From Phycisphaeraceae bacterium (GTDB lineage Bacteria > Planctomycetota > Phycisphaerae > Phycisphaerales > UBA1924), in NCBI GenBank assembly GCA_020639235.1, contig JACKHC010000001.1, positions 2,232,001 through 2,296,000 on the forward strand: a DNA stretch of 64,000 nucleotides, read 5' to 3'. Both the position numbers and the translations under genes were made by a program. Of this stretch, positions 26,519 through 34,904 are shown piece after piece; position 1 is the first letter of the stretch, and each line of letters opens with the position of its first letter. The notes below the pieces were generated by a model. It saw only the letters and a list, made by a program, of their open reading frames with translations, was not told the DNA's origin and ran no database searches.

Positions 26519-29500
26519 ATGCCCGAACTCCCCGATCCCAAGGCCCACCCGCACCCCTACCGCGACCCGTCGCGCCGCCCGTTGAGCCGCCGCACCGAAC
26601 CCGGCGCACGATACGCCGAACTCGCTGTCACGACCAACTTCTCCTTTCTCCGCGGTGCGAGCCATCCCGAGGAGTTCGTCGAGCGAGCCACGGCACTGGG
26701 GCACGCCGCCGCGTGCATCGCCGACCGCAACTCGCTGGCGGGCATCGTGCGAGCCCATGTCACCGCCAAGCAACTTGCGATCCCGCTCGCGATCGGGTGC
26801 CGACTCGTGTTCACCGATCCGCATGGACTTTCGGTGCTCGTCTACCCGACCGGCCGCGCCGCCTATGCGCGTTTATGCACACTCCTCACACTCGGTAAGC
26901 GGCGCGCGCCCAAGGGCGAGTGCCATCTTACGCTCCACGACCTCATCGCACATGAAGCGGGCCTGCTCGCGGTCGTCATCCCGACCGATGCGCTCGACGA
27001 ACGACTCATCCAGACCGTGAAGGGGCTTGCGGATGTGTTCGATGACGACCGCCTCTCCATCGCGACGTACGCTGATTATGCCCCTGACGACACGATCCGC
27101 ATGGAGCAGATCGGTGCGCTGAGCGAGATGACCGGCGTGCCCGTCGTTGCGATCAATGATTGCCACTACCACGATCCGGCGCGTCGGGCGCTGCAGGATG
27201 TCGTCACCTGCATCCGCCACGGGTGCACGCTCGACGAGGCGGGCTACCGCCTGTCGCCCAACGCCGAACGCCATCTGAAACCCCCAGAGGAGATGGAGCG
27301 CCTCTTCGCGTCGCTCCCCGGCGCGATCGAGCGCAGCGCCGACATCGCGCTGCGGGCATCGGCCTTCTCCCTCGACGAACTCCGCTACGAGTACCCCGAC
27401 GAGATCGTGCCAACGCATACGACCATGATGCACCATCTGCGCGATCTGACCGAACGCGGCGCGACGGAGCGATACCCGGAGGGTGTGCCCGAGAAGATCC
27501 GCACCCTCATCGGGCACGAACTGGCGCTCATCGACGAGCTCGACTACGCCCCTTACTTCCTGACGGTGCACGACATCGTGGTCTTTGCACGCTCGCGCGG
27601 GATTCTGTGCCAGGGGCGCGGTGCGGCGGCCAACTCCGCCGTGTGCTTCTGTCTGGGCGTCACCTCGGTGGACCCCGATCGCGTGACGCTGCTCTTCGAG
27701 CGTTTCATCAGCAAGGAGCGCAACGAGCCGCCAGACATCGACATCGACTTCGAGCACGAGCGACGCGAGGAGGTCATCCAGTACCTCTACAGCAAGTACG
27801 GGCGCGACCGCGCCGCGCTCACCGCCGAGGTCATCACCTACCGCGGGCGCAGCGCCATCCGCGAGGTCGGCAAGGCGCTGGGGCTCTCACTCGACTGCGT
27901 GGACCGCCTGGCCAAATCGCTCGACTGGTGGGACAAGGGTGTCATCGCCTACGAGCGCCTCCGTGAACTGGGGCTCAACGACCGGGACCGCACACTCCGC
28001 CTGGCGCTGGAACTGGCGGGCGAACTCATCGGCTTCCCGCGCCACCTTTCCCAGCATGTCGGCGGGTTCGTCATCACGCGCACCGCCCTGAGCGAACTCG
28101 TGCCCATCGAGAACGCCTCGATGCCCGACCGCACCGTCATCGAATGGGACAAGGACGACATCGACGCCATGGGCATGCTCAAGGTCGACTGCCTGGGGCT
28201 GGGCATGATGACCGCCATCCGCAAGTCGCTCGAACTCATCGGGGCGCACGAAGGCGAGCGCTACGACTTGGCGACAATCCCAGCGGAGGACCCGAAGGTC
28301 TACGACATGATCTGCGAGGCGGACACGGTCGGCGTCTTTCAGATCGAGTCGCGCGCGCAGATGGCGATGTCCCCCAGACTGCGACCGCGCTGCTACTACG
28401 ACCTTGTCATCGAGGTCGCGATCGTCCGCCCCGGACCGATTCAGGGCAAGATGGTCCACCCCTATCTGCGACGGCGCGCCGGGCTCGAGAGCGCTGAGTA
28501 CCCGGACGATCGCGTGCGTGCCGTGCTCGGGCGCACGCTGGGCGTCCCGCTCTTCCAGGAGCAGGCGATGGCGATGGCCGTCGTCGCCGCGGGCTTCACG
28601 CCGGGCGAGGCCGATCAGCTCCGGCGGTCGATGGCCGCATGGAAGCGCTCGGGCAACGCGATCCTCCGGTTCGAGCAGAAACTCATCGAGGGTATGACCT
28701 CGCGCGGGTACACACGCGAGTTCGCGCTGGGCGTCTTTGAGCAGATCAAAGGGTTCAGCGGGTACGGCTTCCCCGAGTCGCACGCGGCTTCGTTCGCCCA
28801 TCTCGTGTACGCCTCGGCATGGATCAAGCGCCACCACCCCGCCGCCTTCGCGTGCGCGCTCATCAACTCCCAGCCCATGGGCTTCTACGCCCCGGCCCAG
28901 ATCGTCAACGACGCCAGGAAGCACGGCGTCGAGGTTCGTCCCATCGATGCCAACGCCAGCGACTGGGACTGCACGCTCGAACCACGGGTCGCAGCGGACC
29001 ACGACGCCCCGACCGACGACCCCGCCACATGGGGGCGCGGGGGGCCGGTGCTTCGACTCGGCATGCGCCTCGTCAAAGGGCTCATCCGCGACGACGCCGA
29101 CGCGATCCACCGCGCGGTGGCCTCACATCGCCCCGCATCGAGCATCGAGCAACTCCGCCGATGGTCGGGCGTACGCATCGCGTCGGTGCGCGCCCTCGCC
29201 CGCGCCGACGCCTTCGCCTCGATGGGTCTCGACCGGCAGCGGGCACTGTGGCAGGTGCGTGCCCTGCGCGACGAACCCCTCCCGCTCTTCGACGAGATCG
29301 ACAACAAGCGCGACACGGCGCTCCCGGTCCGCCTGCCGCCCATTGCCCCGTTGAGCAGGACCATCCACGATTACGCGACCACGGGGCTTTCGCTCAAACC
29401 CCATCCGCTCGCCTACCTGCGAAGTCATCTCGATGCGCTGGGCGTGGCTACTTCCCGCGAACTCGCCGATGAGGACCGCTCGCCCCACGGCAGGCGTGTC

Positions 29501-29773
29501 CGCGTCGCGGGCATTGTCCTGGTCCGCCAGCGACCCGGCACCGCGTCGGGCATCGTTTTCATCACCATGGAGGACGAGACCGGCATCGCCAACCTCATCC
29601 TCCGCCCGAAGGTCTACAAACGCTTCCGCAGCGCCGCCCGCCACGCCGTCGTGATCCTCGCGCACGGGACCGTCGAGCGCCAGGGCTCGGTCGTCCATGT
29701 CATGACGCGCCGTGTCGAGTCCATCGACGACCTCGTCACGGGTATCGCAACCCGGACACGAAACTTCCACTAA
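26519..29773 (+). CDS. dnaE2: Error-prone DNA polymerase DnaE2
   Basis: A 1084-residue C-family polymerase. The N-terminal PHP domain begins YAELAVTTNFSFLRGASHPE and the polymerase core carries the catalytic aspartates in PPDIDIDFEHERREEVIQYLY, followed by VIVRPGPIQGKMVHPYLRRR-type segments and DQLRRSMAAWKR. A C-terminal OB fold has TASGIVFITMEDETGIANL. Length matches DnaE2 (about 1,050-1,100) rather than replicative DnaE. The enzyme performs translesion synthesis with ImuA and ImuB. SD AGGGG precedes the ATG by about 6 nt. The cassette is normally SOS-controlled. Confidence 0.96.
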   Translation: MPELPDPKAHPHPYRDPSRRPLSRRTEPGARYAELAVTTNFSFLRGASHPEEFVERATALGHAAACIADRNSLAGIVRAHVTAKQLAIPLAIGCRLVFTDPHGLSVLVYPTGRAAYARLCTLLTLGKRRAPKGECHLTLHDLIAHEAGLLAVVIPTDALDERLIQTVKGLADVFDDDRLSIATYADYAPDDTIRMEQIGALSEMTGVPVVAINDCHYHDPARRALQDVVTCIRHGCTLDEAGYRLSPNAERHLKPPEEMERLFASLPGAIERSADIALRASAFSLDELRYEYPDEIVPTHTTMMHHLRDLTERGATERYPEGVPEKIRTLIGHELALIDELDYAPYFLTVHDIVVFARSRGILCQGRGAAANSAVCFCLGVTSVDPDRVTLLFERFISKERNEPPDIDIDFEHERREEVIQYLYSKYGRDRAALTAEVITYRGRSAIREVGKALGLSLDCVDRLAKSLDWWDKGVIAYERLRELGLNDRDRTLRLALELAGELIGFPRHLSQHVGGFVITRTALSELVPIENASMPDRTVIEWDKDDIDAMGMLKVDCLGLGMMTAIRKSLELIGAHEGERYDLATIPAEDPKVYDMICEADTVGVFQIESRAQMAMSPRLRPRCYYDLVIEVAIVRPGPIQGKMVHPYLRRRAGLESAEYPDDRVRAVLGRTLGVPLFQEQAMAMAVVAAGFTPGEADQLRRSMAAWKRSGNAILRFEQKLIEGMTSRGYTREFALGVFEQIKGFSGYGFPESHAASFAHLVYASAWIKRHHPAAFACALINSQPMGFYAPAQIVNDARKHGVEVRPIDANASDWDCTLEPRVAADHDAPTDDPATWGRGGPVLRLGMRLVKGLIRDDADAIHRAVASHRPASSIEQLRRWSGVRIASVRALARADAFASMGLDRQRALWQVRALRDEPLPLFDEIDNKRDTALPVRLPPIAPLSRTIHDYATTGLSLKPHPLAYLRSHLDALGVATSRELADEDRSPHGRRVRVAGIVLVRQRPGTASGIVFITMEDETGIANLILRPKVYKRFRSAARHAVVILAHGTVERQGSVVHVMTRRVESIDDLVTGIATRTRNFH

Positions 29774-29790
29774 AGCTCAAACGAGTGCGG

Positions 29791-29796
29791 TACACT
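29791..29796 (+). promoter_or_regulatory. -10-like hexamer TACACT, near-leaderless start
   Basis: TACACT ends 6 nt before the ATG at 29803, inside the 29-nt gap after dnaE2. Independent transcription of the SRAP gene is possible. Confidence 0.35.
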
Positions 29797-29802
29797 CATC
29801 GA

Positions 29803-30480
29803 ATGTGTGGACGGTACGCGCTCATCGTGTCCGGTGCCGAGCTCGCCGAGCTGCTGCGGGCCGCGCGGTGGTCGCCGTGGACAGCGCGGTACAACATCGC
29901 GCCGACGCAGCTGGCCCCAATCCTCCGTTTGGGCGAAGACGATCAGCGAGAACTCGTCCCTGCCAGGTGGGGCCTGATCCCGTCATGGGCCAAGGACCCG
30001 GCCATCGGCAATCGGATGATCAACGCCCGCGCCGAAACCGCCGCCGAGAAACCCGCGTTCCGCTCCGCGATGAAGAAGCGCCGGTGCGTCATCCCCGCAT
30101 CCGGGTTTTATGAGTGGCAGAGAATCGAGCGATCCAAAGCCAAGCAGCCGTGGTTCATCCAGAGCGCCGACAGCCCCATCGTGGCGCTGGCCGGGCTCTG
30201 GGAACTCTGGGAAAAATCCGACGAGCCCATCGAGTCGTTCACCATCTTGACAACAACACCCAACATGTTGATGACGGCTCTGCACGATCGAATGCCGGCG
30301 ATCCTTGACCCCGATGACATTTCGGAATGGCTGGCCCCGGACACTTCGCCCGAACAGATCGATGACCTGCTCACCCCAGCGCCGGACGGAACGCTCGGTG
30401 CACACCGGGTCTCGACCCGTGTCAACAGCCCCGCCAACGACGATGCTGCGTTGAGCGAGCCGATCGCCGACGACTCGTAA
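29803..30480 (+). CDS. SOS response-associated peptidase family protein (SRAP, YedK/HMCES)
   Basis: A 225-residue protein starting MCGRYALIVSGAELAELLRA, where Cys2 forms the covalent thiazolidine link to abasic sites in single-stranded DNA. Other conserved positions are YNIAPTQLAPIL, PARWGLIPSWA, NARAETAAEKPAF, GFYEWQRI, HDRMPAILD and the C-terminal VSTRVNSPANDD. It protects abasic sites until repair. The start at 29803 is required to expose Cys2. It follows dnaE2 by 29 nt, giving a four-gene DNA damage cassette. Confidence 0.95.
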   Translation: MCGRYALIVSGAELAELLRAARWSPWTARYNIAPTQLAPILRLGEDDQRELVPARWGLIPSWAKDPAIGNRMINARAETAAEKPAFRSAMKKRRCVIPASGFYEWQRIERSKAKQPWFIQSADSPIVALAGLWELWEKSDEPIESFTILTTTPNMLMTALHDRMPAILDPDDISEWLAPDTSPEQIDDLLTPAPDGTLGAHRVSTRVNSPANDDAALSEPIADDS

Positions 30481-30528
30481 CGAACCGGACGCCATGGAAC
30501 CAGAAGCGAGAAATCGCCGAGGTCGTGG

Positions 30529-30556
30529 TTGACATACGGCGTTCTCTCGATAGACT
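30529..30556 (+). promoter_or_regulatory. Sigma70-type promoter upstream of SAM riboswitch (TTGACA-N16-TAGACT)
   Basis: A perfect TTGACA (30529-30534) is spaced by 16 nt from TAGACT (30551-30556). A transcript would start near 30563, just before the riboswitch. It is the clearest promoter in the window and supports reading similar hexamers as -10 boxes. Confidence 0.75.
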
Positions 30557-30565
30557 CCCGCCCAA

Positions 30566-30667
30566 ATGCATCAAGAGTCTCGGGATGCCTCAAAAGGTCC
30601 CGAGCGGCAACCGAACTGGAACCCAGTCACGGTGCCGAGGCCAGCCCCGGCGTGGGGAGCGATGCGG
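30566..30667 (+). ncRNA. SAM riboswitch, SAM-I clan (SAM-I/IV-like)
   Basis: The 5' leader carries conserved SAM-I features: GCATC (30568-30572) and AAGAG (30573-30577), then GGCAACC (30606-30612) and GGTGC (30631-30635). The elements fold as P1 (GCATC with GATGC at 30661-30665), P2 (CTCGGGA 30579-30585 with TCCCGAG 30598-30604), and P3 (ACTGG 30615-30619 with CCAGT 30623-30627). The P2 loop GCCTC (30587-30591) complements GAGGC (30637-30641), the expected pseudoknot. A further hairpin CCCC/GGGG at 30645-30657 resembles P5 of the SAM-I/IV type. It precedes methionine-pathway genes, so SAM would turn them off. Subclass is uncertain; no covariance model was run. Confidence 0.85.
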
Positions 30668-30700
30668 ATGAGACCGGCTCACGGGACTCATCAAAGAGCA

Positions 30701-30717
30701 GCGGCGATGTTCGCCGC
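30701..30717 (+). promoter_or_regulatory. Leader hairpin downstream of SAM aptamer
   Basis: GCGGCGA (30701-30707) and TCGCCGC (30711-30717) form a perfect 7-bp stem with a TGT loop. There is no U-run, so a Rho-independent terminator is unlikely. It may separate the aptamer from the start-site hairpin. Confidence 0.4.
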
Positions 30718-30744
30718 GTTCCACGCCAGCACTGGATGCTCGAG

Positions 30745-30766
30745 ATGCTGTGAGGAATCACAGCAT
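30745..30766 (+). promoter_or_regulatory. Hairpin sequestering SD and start codon (riboswitch platform)
   Basis: ATGCTGTGA (30745-30753) pairs perfectly with TCACAGCAT (30758-30766), closing a GGAA tetraloop of GNRA type. The loop holds part of the GAGGA Shine-Dalgarno and the 3' strand holds the first two bases of the ATG at 30765. Closing it would block initiation, fitting a translational OFF switch. P1's GCATC could alternatively pair with GATGC at 30744-30748. Confidence 0.7.
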
Positions 30767-31979
30767 GGGACATCTATCCGCACCTCTCGGGCTCGACCCG
30801 GACACACTCTGCGCGGGACTCGGGATCGGAGGCGGCGACGGCGAGCCGCTCGTCACACCGCTCATCCAATCCACGACATTCTGCCGTGACAAGGTCGGCA
30901 GCAACGCCCCGCACCAATACTCGCGCGTCTCGAATCCCACGGTCGCCGCCTTGGAGCGGGCGTTGGGTGCCCTGGAAAATGCGCCCCCCGCTGTTGCGTT
31001 CGCCACCGGGCTAGCAGCGGAAACGGCGCTCTTCCTATCCCTCCTCAACTCCGGCGATCACGTTGTCTGCGGGCGGACGGTATACGGCGGCACAACGCGG
31101 CTCCTGCAACAACTCCTGCCCGATTTCGGCATCACGACGACGTTCGTCGACTCCACCGATCTCCACCCAGTCCGACTCGCCATCCGCCCAAGCACGCGCC
31201 TCGTGTTCATCGAAACGCCCGCAAATCCGACGCTCGACATCACCGACATCCGGAGTGTCGCCGACATCGCCCACGCCGCCGGGGCACTCCTTGCGGTCGA
31301 CAACACATTCCTGACACCGATTCTCCAGCAGCCGCTCGACCTCGGCGCCGACATCTCGGTCTACTCGACGACCAAGTTCATCGAGGGACACTCCGTTGCG
31401 CTGGGGGGTTCGCTCGTCTCGCGTGACCCCACTCTGCTCGAACGGTTCCGCTTCATCCGCAAGTGCACAGGCGCGATCCAGACGCCCTTCAACGCGTGGC
31501 TGACGCTCAACGGCCTCAAGACGCTCCCGCTGCGTCTTCGCAGGCAATCTGAGAGCGCCGAGATCATCGCGCGATGGCTCGCCGACCGGGACGAGATCTC
31601 GCGGGTCTACTACCCCAGTCTCTCGATATGCACAAGCCGCTCGCTGATCGAGCGCCAGCACTTGGGATTCCACGGCGCGGTTATCTCGTTCGAGTTGACC
31701 GGTGGGATCGAGTCGGCGCGTCGTTTCGCGGAATCACTCGAGAGATGTGCGCTCGTCGAGCATGTCGGATCCGTCAGCACGCTTATCACACACCCCGCAT
31801 CGATGACTCACGCCGATATCTCCGTGGACGAACGGCTCGATGTCGGCATCACCGATGGCCTCCTCCGGCTCTCGATCGGGCTTGAGAGCCCAGGTGCGAT
31901 CATCGCCGATCTGGAGCGGGCACTGGCGAGCGTGAACGTTGGACGAGGGGAGGTGCTCACGTGCGCAGCCACCCACTGA
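30765..31979 (+). CDS. Cys/Met metabolism PLP enzyme (MetB/MetZ family)
   Basis: A 404-residue trans-sulfuration-family enzyme. The PLP lysine is in YSTTKFIEGHS, and Y-S-R-x-x-N-P-T (YSRVSNPTVAALE) is the family's active-site tyrosine segment. It probably makes cystathionine or homocysteine from an activated homoserine, but gamma-synthase, gamma-lyase and sulfhydrylase members cannot be told apart by eye. The SAM riboswitch just upstream argues for a methionine-biosynthetic role. ATG 30765 has GAGGA as SD at 8 nt; a GTG at 30750 is the alternative. The end overlaps the next gene by 19 nt. Confidence 0.88.
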   Translation: MGHLSAPLGLDPDTLCAGLGIGGGDGEPLVTPLIQSTTFCRDKVGSNAPHQYSRVSNPTVAALERALGALENAPPAVAFATGLAAETALFLSLLNSGDHVVCGRTVYGGTTRLLQQLLPDFGITTTFVDSTDLHPVRLAIRPSTRLVFIETPANPTLDITDIRSVADIAHAAGALLAVDNTFLTPILQQPLDLGADISVYSTTKFIEGHSVALGGSLVSRDPTLLERFRFIRKCTGAIQTPFNAWLTLNGLKTLPLRLRRQSESAEIIARWLADRDEISRVYYPSLSICTSRSLIERQHLGFHGAVISFELTGGIESARRFAESLERCALVEHVGSVSTLITHPASMTHADISVDERLDVGITDGLLRLSIGLESPGAIIADLERALASVNVGRGEVLTCAATH

Positions 31980-33697
31980 TCGTCCTGAAGTTCGGCGGAT
32001 CGGTCCTGCTCAACGAAGACCGTCTGCGCATCGCGGTACATGAGATCTACCGTTGGCGGCGCGACGGGTGGCGCGTCGTTGCGGTCGTTTCGGCGCTTGC
32101 TGGGCGGACTGACGGAATCCTCTCGAAGTGTGCCTCCTCCGGCGCGCGCCCGCTCGCGCACGCCCAGGCTGCGGCACTGGCGTGCGGCGAACTCGAGAGC
32201 GCGGCCATGCTCGGGTTGCACCTCGATCGCGCCGGCGTGCCCGCTTCAATGCTGACGCCAGGCGCGGTATCGCTCCGGGCCAATGGTGATCCTCTTGATG
32301 CCGACCCGGTCTCAATCGACATCGCCCCAATCGTGGAGGCGCTCGCACGCGACGGAGTTGTTGTGTTCCCGGGGTTCATTGCGTGCGATGACTCCGGACG
32401 CACCGTAACGCTCGGCCGCGGCGGATCGGACCTGACGGCGCTGTTTCTGGCCCATTGGTTGGCCGCAGACAAGTGCCGCCTCATCAAGGATGTGGATGCC
32501 CTCTATGTCTCCGACCCTGCCCGAAGCGACCCCGCTCCAAGGCGATATTCCCGGGCGACATTCGACGATGCGCTCGCTACTGACGGCTCGATCATCCAGC
32601 ACAAGGCCGTGCGGTTGGCGAAGTCGCATGGGACCGCGTTCGAACTCGGGCGGATTAATGGCGTCCGCCCAACCCTCATCGGGGCAGAGTCGACTGAGTT
32701 CTCGGAGATCCGAGATCTGCCGATCCGCCAGACGGTAGCGTTGCTCGGCCTGGGGACTGTCGGCGGGGGCGTCCTCGAACTCCTGACTCAAATGCCAGAG
32801 TCCTTTGAAGTCGTTGCAGCGCTCGTGCTTGACTCGACAAAGCGGAGAGAATGTGAAGCCCCCGGCTTGCGACTGATCACCACCCCCCACGATGCCCTTG
32901 TGCCCGATACTGATATTGTCGTCGAGGCAATCGGAGGCATCGAACCCGCGGCGACAATGGCGCTTCGGGCTCTGGAGTCCGGTTCCCACGTTGTCACCGT
33001 GAACAAGGCGGTGATCGCTCAGCGCGGCGATGAACTCAGCGTGGCAGCTCGGCTCGCCGATCGACGACTGCTCTGCGCCGCGGCCGTAGGTGGTGCCGCC
33101 CCCGTGCTGGAGCGACTCGCATCGTCGCCCGAACAGTCTTTTTGCGTGCGCGGCGTTCTGAACGGCACTTCGAACTTCGTGCTCAACCAAGTTGCCGAGG
33201 GATGCTCGTTCGAGGACGCGATACTCACCGCTCAAGTCCTCGGGCTGGCCGAGGCGGATCCCTCGCGCGACCTCGACGGACGCGATTGTCTGGATAAGCT
33301 TGCAGTGATTGCCGGCATTGCAGGCCGCAGTCGGGATGCGTCTCGCGTTCTGGAAGTTCAACCGATCACCAGTGATGCCGCGGGCGACTCGCCAATGAGG
33401 TCCAGGCCGTCGGGGCGACTCCGCCAGGTCTCGACACTTCATCCCGACGGCACCATGGACGTCCGTCTCGCAGCGGTCGCACAAGACGATCCCCTATTCG
33501 ATCTTCCGGACGAGTGGAACGCAGCTGAAATCGGATGGCTCGATGGGCGATCCGAGGTCGTCCGCGGGCGTGGCGCCGGGCGATGGCCCACGGCCGAGTC
33601 GGTGCTCGGCGACCTGCTCCAACTGAACCGCGAGGCATCGCAGGAAGCAAGTGATGTTGAAGATCGCACATTGACCCCCGAGGTGCTCGATGTCTGA
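31961..33697 (+). CDS. Compact bifunctional aspartokinase / homoserine dehydrogenase
   Basis: A 578-residue fusion. Residues 1-235 are an aspartokinase (VLKFGGSVLLNEDRLRIAV, TLGRGGSDLTALFLAHWL, LIKDVDALYVSDPA). From about 245 a homoserine dehydrogenase begins (VALLGLGTVGGGVLELL, VTVNKAVIAQRGDEL, VLNGTSNFVLNQVAEG, DLDGRDCLDKLAVIAG). E. coli ThrA and MetL are about 810-820 aa because of an ACT-containing linker; here kinase and dehydrogenase are joined directly and no C-terminal ACT domain is visible. It starts at GTG with GGGGAGG about 8 nt upstream, overlapping the PLP enzyme. Feedback by amino acids may be replaced by the SAM riboswitch. Confidence 0.9.
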   Translation: MRSHPLIVLKFGGSVLLNEDRLRIAVHEIYRWRRDGWRVVAVVSALAGRTDGILSKCASSGARPLAHAQAAALACGELESAAMLGLHLDRAGVPASMLTPGAVSLRANGDPLDADPVSIDIAPIVEALARDGVVVFPGFIACDDSGRTVTLGRGGSDLTALFLAHWLAADKCRLIKDVDALYVSDPARSDPAPRRYSRATFDDALATDGSIIQHKAVRLAKSHGTAFELGRINGVRPTLIGAESTEFSEIRDLPIRQTVALLGLGTVGGGVLELLTQMPESFEVVAALVLDSTKRRECEAPGLRLITTPHDALVPDTDIVVEAIGGIEPAATMALRALESGSHVVTVNKAVIAQRGDELSVAARLADRRLLCAAAVGGAAPVLERLASSPEQSFCVRGVLNGTSNFVLNQVAEGCSFEDAILTAQVLGLAEADPSRDLDGRDCLDKLAVIAGIAGRSRDASRVLEVQPITSDAAGDSPMRSRPSGRLRQVSTLHPDGTMDVRLAAVAQDDPLFDLPDEWNAAEIGWLDGRSEVVRGRGAGRWPTAESVLGDLLQLNREASQEASDVEDRTLTPEVLDV

Positions 33698-34766
33698 ACA
33701 CCACTACCGCGTTGCGATCGTCGGCGCCACCGGCGTCGTGGGGCGCGAAGCACTCAAGATTCTCGAGGATCGAGGTCACCCAACCCACCAGATTGTCGCG
33801 ATGGGTTCGGATCGGTCATCGGGCACTCCAATCCCATATGCAGACGGCGAGATTTCGGTCACCCGAGCGGTGCCCGATGCCTTTGTGGATGTCGAAATCG
33901 CGCTCTTCTGTGCCGACTCGACAACAGCGCGGGAACTTGCACCGGCCGCAGCCGCGCAGGGTGTCACCGTCATCGACAACTCATCCGCGTTCCGCATGGG
34001 CGCTGGAATCCCGCTCGTAATCCCGGAAGTCAATGGACGCGGCGTCGACTTTTCCCGATCGGGCCAGATCATTGCCAATCCCAACTGCTCGACCATCATC
34101 ATGCTGGTCGCACTCGGGCCGATCCACCGGGCCTTCGGTCTCAAGCAGGTCGTCGTTTCGACCTATCAGGCCGTATCGGGGGCGGGCCGCTCTGGGATTG
34201 TTGCGCTGCGAGGCGAGACGGCCTCGGTCGCGGCTGGCCATCGTCCGGCACCTTCACACTTCCCTGAGCCGTGCGCGATGAATGTGTTTACGCACGAGTC
34301 CGATCTTGATCCGCACTCCGGTCTCAATGGGGAAGAACTCAAGATGATTCACGAGTCGCGGAAGATTCTCGGCGATTCCCAGCTCCGCATCCTGCCGACG
34401 TGCGTCCGTGTACCGGTTGAGCGGGTTCACTCACAGTCCATCACCGCCCGACTACACCGGCACGCCACACCTGAGGCGATCGAGTCAGTCTTGGGCGAGT
34501 CATCGGCGATCGACTTGTGGCCCAGAAATGGGCCCCGCCACCCCACGCCCTTGGTGGCCGCCGGAACAGACCGAGTCAGTGTCGGGCGGGTGAGGGTGGA
34601 GTCGACGGACCAAGGATGCGACGTATCGCTCTGGGTATGCGGCGACCAACTTCGCAAGGGTGCCGCGCTGAACGCGATACAGGTCGCGGATCTTGTCTGG
34701 AGCCGGCGGCTATCCGGGTCCGATGCCTCCCTTGCTCGCTTCGCGCCTCAAACAAAGCAGGTTTAG
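33690..34766 (+). CDS. asd: Aspartate-semialdehyde dehydrogenase
   Basis: A 358-residue enzyme that reduces aspartyl phosphate to the semialdehyde shared by lysine, threonine and methionine synthesis. It starts YRVAIVGATGVVGREALKIL (NADP fold); the nucleophilic Cys is in IIANPNCSTIIMLVALGP, with STYQAVSGAGRSG and RVPVERVHSQ following. Its ATG lies inside the last 8 nt of the aspartokinase-HSD gene, so three consecutive pathway enzymes are coupled behind one riboswitch. No terminator with a U-run follows; an imperfect hairpin lies near 34824-34838. Confidence 0.95.
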   Translation: MSEHHYRVAIVGATGVVGREALKILEDRGHPTHQIVAMGSDRSSGTPIPYADGEISVTRAVPDAFVDVEIALFCADSTTARELAPAAAAQGVTVIDNSSAFRMGAGIPLVIPEVNGRGVDFSRSGQIIANPNCSTIIMLVALGPIHRAFGLKQVVVSTYQAVSGAGRSGIVALRGETASVAAGHRPAPSHFPEPCAMNVFTHESDLDPHSGLNGEELKMIHESRKILGDSQLRILPTCVRVPVERVHSQSITARLHRHATPEAIESVLGESSAIDLWPRNGPRHPTPLVAAGTDRVSVGRVRVESTDQGCDVSLWVCGDQLRKGAALNAIQVADLVWSRRLSGSDASLARFAPQTKQV

Positions 34767-34892
34767 ACCTGTATCTCGACCGGATTGACGCGCGTGCTTG
34801 TGCGGGTGTTATCCCTCTCCTGACGGTCTGCACGACCGAAACTCGTCAGCACGGCCCCGGCTATTGATTGCATGCGTCGGGGCAATCCGGTG

Positions 34893-34898
34893 TAAACT
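34893..34898 (+). promoter_or_regulatory. -10-like hexamer TAAACT, near-leaderless start
   Basis: TAAACT ends 6 nt before the ATG at 34905, and no SD lies between. TTGCAT at 34868-34873 (19-nt spacer) is a weak -35 candidate. Confidence 0.4.
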
Positions 34899-34904
34899 CC
34901 CGGC

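Noticed and set aside
34820..34849. Imperfect hairpin downstream of asd
   Set aside because: CTGACG/CGTCAG and CGGTC/GACCG pairs are present but without a U-run, so termination could not be claimed.
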